Under the pieces are notes generated by a model. The model was not told the origin of the DNA, did not search any database, and worked only from the letters and a program-made list of their open reading frames with translations. A stretch of DNA of 64,000 nt from Siphlonurus alternatus. Lineage: Eukaryota > Arthropoda > Insecta > Ephemeroptera > Siphlonuridae. The position numbers were made by a program, and so were the translations under genes. Numbering within the stretch: position 1 is the stretch's first letter; every line of letters starts with the position of its first letter. Shown in pieces: positions 60,644-64,000 of the stretch. The DNA lies in the NCBI GenBank assembly GCA_949825025.1, contig OX463778.1, positions 26,221,551 to 26,285,550 on the forward strand, given 5' to 3'.

Positions 60644-60965
60644 CTTGCGGGTACTGCCGATCGCACAATCCCCGATCGCTCCAAAATCACACGGCTTGAG
60701 TGGGAGTTGAAGAGGAGGTGAATGAGGGTGGGTACACTGCTTTGGGCTACTGCTAGTAGTGGCAGTACCTTCCGCTGGGCAGCGCTGAGGGAATAAATTT
60801 ACGCGGCAGCGGCAAAAATTTCATGATTTTAAATGTTAGAACTGATAAAAATTTGCTGGAAAGTTCAGAAAAATTATAGGAATATTTGATGTTTCTAATT
60901 GTGTGTTTGTTTCCAAAATTTCTGGGGGGGCTGCAGTACCGCAGTACTATAGTACGAGCCGCCCC

Positions 60966-60967
60966 TG

Positions 60968-61042
<75 letters not shown>
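60966..61042. repeat. (AT)n microsatellite
   Basis: About 75 bp of AT dinucleotides at the right edge of the TIR element. Confidence 0.95.
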
Positions 61043-61048
<6 letters not shown>

Positions 61049-61384
61049 GATGTGCATTAATTATATATAAATATATATTATTTTAAACCCAACCGTGTTA
61101 ATTAATTAATATTGCTAATACATGCGTATTAGAGGCTCATGATCCGACGTAGGTATACGTGTATCCGTGTATACCTGACTTTTTTTTACTGATTTAATTT
61201 TTAATTATCCGCTGTTTAGTTATTTAGTAACTATATATATAGTAACGTTGTTGAGCTATATATATGTTTAATTTTTGTTTCCCTGCTAATTATTATACAT
61301 ACAGTTTTACAGTATATATGAGAACATGATCGAGGTCTATCACACAGCTCTCTGATGAGCAGTTAGATTTAGATTTTAACGCTC

Positions 61385-61640
61385 TGCGGCAAATGTGGCT
61401 AAACCACTGTGGCTCGCAATATAGTGCTCAACGCACTCTTAAATCCCCCGTAACTCTCCGCCCCCACCACCTCGGACGGCAGGGAGTTCCACTCCCTCAC
61501 TGTTCGGTTTATGAAGGAATACTTTCCCACATCGCTTCCACTGCCCATGAACTCCAGCTTCCACTGATGATCCCCCCTCCCAATATATCTACCTTTCTTA
61601 GTTCTATCGCTAAACTCGCTCCAACCTGCCATCTCCCTAT
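61385..61640 (-). mobile_element. Non-LTR retrotransposon 3' fragment
   Basis: The minus-strand frame has GRYIGRGDHQWKLEFMGSGS and FINRTVREWNSLPSEVVGAE, which match the C-terminus of the LINE at 15031-15800. Only the last ~80 residues remain. Confidence 0.8.
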
Positions 61641-61665
61641 TAACTTTAATATATAATATATATAG

Positions 61666-61880
61666 CAGGCGCGGATCCAGAAAAAAAATTCAGGGGGGGG
61701 GGAGCTGAAAAATTTCGGGAGGGGCGCGCGCTGCCTGATGCATATAATATATGAGAGGCCATGCAATGTTAAAAATGAAAAAGCGATTTGGGGAAATGCC
61801 TATATTGCCCATGTTAAATCCAAAATTTCGGGGGTGGGGGGCTGCACCCCCCCCCCCCCCCCCCCGTGGATCCGCGCCTG
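61666..61880. mobile_element. hAT-type MITE (CAGGCGCGGATCCAG family)
   Basis: CAGGCGCGGATCCAG at the left and GTGGATCCGCGCCTG at the right. The interior has poly(G) and poly(C) runs and the word ATATTGCCCATGTTAAATCC, inverse to the 10184 copy. It ends about 325 bp upstream of the ABCB7 start. Confidence 0.8.
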
Positions 61881-61999
61881 AGCTATAAGCTCCGCTCCAT
61901 GCAGTCAGGGCCGTCTTCGCGCGAGTCCAGACACGTACGTACGGCCCTGATGCAGTTCATGATGATCGTGATGATGGCAAAAATAATTATAACTTTCGC

Positions 62000-62205
62000 G
62001 CCCACTTGTCTAGTTTTGATTGGCCGCAAAACCGCGCGTAAACTCCGGCAAACTTTCAAAAACAAACATGGCCGTCGAGCGTCGAGCACCAAGCACCATA
62101 GTACATAGTAGACTCTGGTCGAGCGTCGAGCACCGCTCGTTTCAAGATGTTTCTAGCTGGTTTCAAGTTTGACATAATTTATTAGAGAATAATTAAAGAT
62201 ATTAG
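62000..62205 (+). promoter_or_regulatory. ABCB7 promoter / 5' UTR region
   Basis: A CpG-rich stretch with a CCAAT-type TGATTGGCCGC (about 62018) and no TATA box. A 17-bp direct repeat GTCGAGCGTCGAGCACC occurs at 62074 and 62118. It is probably the promoter and leader. Confidence 0.45.
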
Positions 62206-62765
62206 ATGATCATGGCTGGCCTTATAAAATGCAGTTTACTTTTATTGCGTATCAATAGAAATACCAGTGCATTTAAAGCTTTTGGAGTTCTCACAGTGCC
62301 ATGTGAAATAGCAAATAGAAGAAACGTGACAGGAATAGGGTTAGAAAAAAACAGAACCAAAGATTTCATTATAAAACCTACCATAATATGCATACCAGTG
62401 AACTCTAGCTTTATGACGAATATTCGTGTGAGTATGTATAGATTAAAAGGTTGTGTATTGTATGATAAATAAGTGATACAATAGGCCCTATAGGCCCTAT
62501 AGCTCTATAGAGCTATTATAACGTTCCTTGGCAATATGGCATAATACATAATATCATATGCATTTATACAGGCAGCTATATAGGGCCAAAATTTAATATA
62601 CACATAATATATGTTTAGAGTGCTTCAGTGGTGGTAAAGAAATAAATTATTTTTGATCCAAAGAAAACTCAGTTTACCGTTACCGGTGTGCTTACCACTA
62701 TACCCCCGTCCCTCCCCTTGGGGCCTTGGGTGTAATTGTATCATGTTTATTTAAAATGAATAAAA

Positions 62766-62797
<32 letters not shown>

Positions 62798-64000
62798 CAC
62801 AGAGTTCCACTTACTTAGTAAGTGGAACTCTGTGATACATAATATATACCTCTCGTAACTCTCGTTCAATGTATGTACAATAAGGCCTTGTCCAAGATTA
62901 CTCTTGGGCCTTGTCTCTCCTCCAAACTCCCTCACATGTGAATTCACAATTATTATCTATAGTGATGTATGATTTAATTTGCTTATTGTATTAATTATTT
63001 CAGCATTACAATGGCTCGGTGCTTGGCTGCTCATTGCCCCCTCTGTCACGCTGTTCAGGCGGTCTGCCCTTCTTGCCTCAACCTGGCAAGCAGTGCAGGG
63101 TGCATGGGTCTTCGGGAGGAGCTGGAGGAGGTGCAGGGCTGTCCTCCCTTGCTAAGGATCTTAACATCAAGCGGCGAGTCGATGGCAAAGACATGCTCAA
63201 GGGACTCTTCAGCTACATCTGGCCTAAGGTACGTACAGTATGACATATAGCATATATGATATATATACTGACTATATATACCATACTGTAATTACTGTAT
63301 CCAGCTCTTGTATTAATATTTATATATTTATGAGTTCTCAAATGAGTGTAAAACATAGAAACAATTTTTTTAAGCAAAAAATACATCATTAGAAACATAT
63401 GAAATAATATATCTACTGTAATGTTTTTAGCACATAACCTGGTGATGAAAGAAATTGCTTCTATGTTTAAAACTCATTTGACCGGTACCAGAGCCTTGGC
63501 CTTTTCTACCCCCAGCAGTGTACTCTAAATACCTACTGTACCATACATATAGAATGTTACCACTGTATATAGCTGTAATTGATCTTCCCCTTCTCTTGTG
63601 CTGATGGACTATGGAACATACCTATTTTTTCCTGGTTCAATTATAGTGGTGGTGACAGTCGTGCATGTTATTTTTGGTAATGTAAATTCAGACCTCTTGG
63701 TTTTACAATGGTTTCCTTAATTTCTGGCTCTGGAAACTATAAATATTAATACTATAAAATAGAACTGATTACAGATCTACCTGCAAATATTAAAACAACA
63801 ACTTGATATTATTATTAAAAAAAAGTAAAATAAAAATACTATAGAGTACATACACATTTTATAGTAAATATATACGTATTGATTGATTATCCAGAATGAC
63901 TACTCAATTCGCAAGCGTGTGGTGCTGTCTCTGTCGATACTCGCCAGTGCCAAGTTGATTGGGGTTTGTGTGCCGTTCCTCTTCAAGTGCGGGGTGGACA
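62206..64000 (+). CDS. ABCB7: Mitochondrial ABC transporter ABCB7/ATM1, first three coding exons (3' partial)
   Basis: ABCB7 sits in the mitochondrial inner membrane and exports a glutathione/sulfur compound needed for cytosolic iron-sulfur assembly. Exons: 62206-62427 (74 codons), 63004-63228 (75 codons) and 63895 to beyond the window (35 codons visible), all phase 0, with donors GTGAGT and GTACGT and acceptors TTTCAG and TCCAG. Exon 1 is basic, Ser/Thr-rich and nearly free of acidic residues (MAGLIKCSLLLLRINRNTS), as expected for a mitochondrial presequence; ATG 62212 could replace 62206. Exon 2 carries HGSSGGAGGG and then KDMLKGLFSYIWPK, the conserved family entry to the membrane domain. 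Exon 3 starts transmembrane helix 1 (VVLSLSILASAKLIGVCVPF) and ends at FKCGVD. The nucleotide-binding domain lies beyond the window. Confidence 0.88.
62428..63003 (+). other. ABCB7 intron 1
   Basis: AT-rich, with an (AT)n run at 62766-62792 directly followed by a 43-bp perfect palindrome (62795-62837). Acceptor TTATTTCAG. Confidence 0.85.
62795..62837. repeat. 43-bp perfect hairpin (20-bp stem, 3-base loop)
   Basis: TATCACAGAGTTCCACTTAC and its exact complement separated by TTA. The perfect arms suggest recent origin. Confidence 0.85.
63229..63894 (+). other. ABCB7 intron 2
   Basis: A 666-bp AT-rich intron. Nothing else recognised. Confidence 0.85.

Larger units (their letters stand above)
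58503..60967. mobile_element. TIR element with (C/T)AGGGGCGGC ends, carrying a long palindrome
   Basis: TAGGGGCGGCCCGTGC at the left is mirrored by GTACGAGCCGCCCCTG at the right. The left subterminal block (58590-58670) matches that of the hAT element at 51216-52317 in inverse orientation, so hAT-type is likely. The flanks are AT-rich and no clean 8-bp duplication is seen. No transposase. Confidence 0.6.

Overview
The window is nuclear DNA of an arthropod. A crustacean is my best guess, but the sequence does not prove it. The evidence is a peritrophin-type chitin-binding mucin, multi-exon genes with GT-AG introns, an AT-rich background with long (AT)n and (CT)n runs, non-LTR retrotransposons, a 5S-rRNA-derived SINE and many DNA transposon remnants. 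Five host genes can be supported; the rest is introns and intergenic DNA full of repeats.

Layout. (1) 1-3028 (+): the 3' part of a secreted peritrophin/mucin with repeated CBM14 domains. (2) 3.9-8.1 kb: a three-layer transposon nest, then a 2-kb palindrome ending about 240 bp before the next gene. (3) 8354-12670 (+): SNRPG (Sm-G), complete, 76 aa in four coding exons. (4) 13971-25927 (+): PEX6, the peroxisomal AAA+ ATPase, reconstructed as ten phase-consistent coding exons (798 aa). Intron 3 is mostly a 3.3-kb hAT-type element with two other elements nested in it. Intron 6 holds a duplicated splice acceptor. (5) 34916-29071 (-): a three-exon gene for a small secreted peptide with a hydrophobic signal, a dibasic site and six cysteines. 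I cannot name it. (6) 35-62 kb: no host gene recognised. It holds one LINE reverse transcriptase with an open frame, hAT elements with exact 8-bp target-site duplications (TSDs), and many palindromic MITEs. (7) 62206-64000 (+): the first three coding exons of ABCB7/ATM1, the mitochondrial ABC transporter, cut by the window end.

The host genes are not an operon. SNRPG (splicing), PEX6 (peroxisome matrix-protein import) and ABCB7 (mitochondrial export for cytosolic Fe-S assembly) are housekeeping genes; the mucin and the six-Cys peptide are secreted.

The most unusual feature is the mobile DNA. More than twenty palindromic or TIR elements are present, several nested. Several sequence-unrelated palindromes carry the exact octamer TGACGTCA (CRE/ATF site): I count 17 in 64 kb where about one is expected. 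All coordinates were read by eye. Exon joins rest on splice dinucleotides, reading phase and family similarity, not on transcripts.
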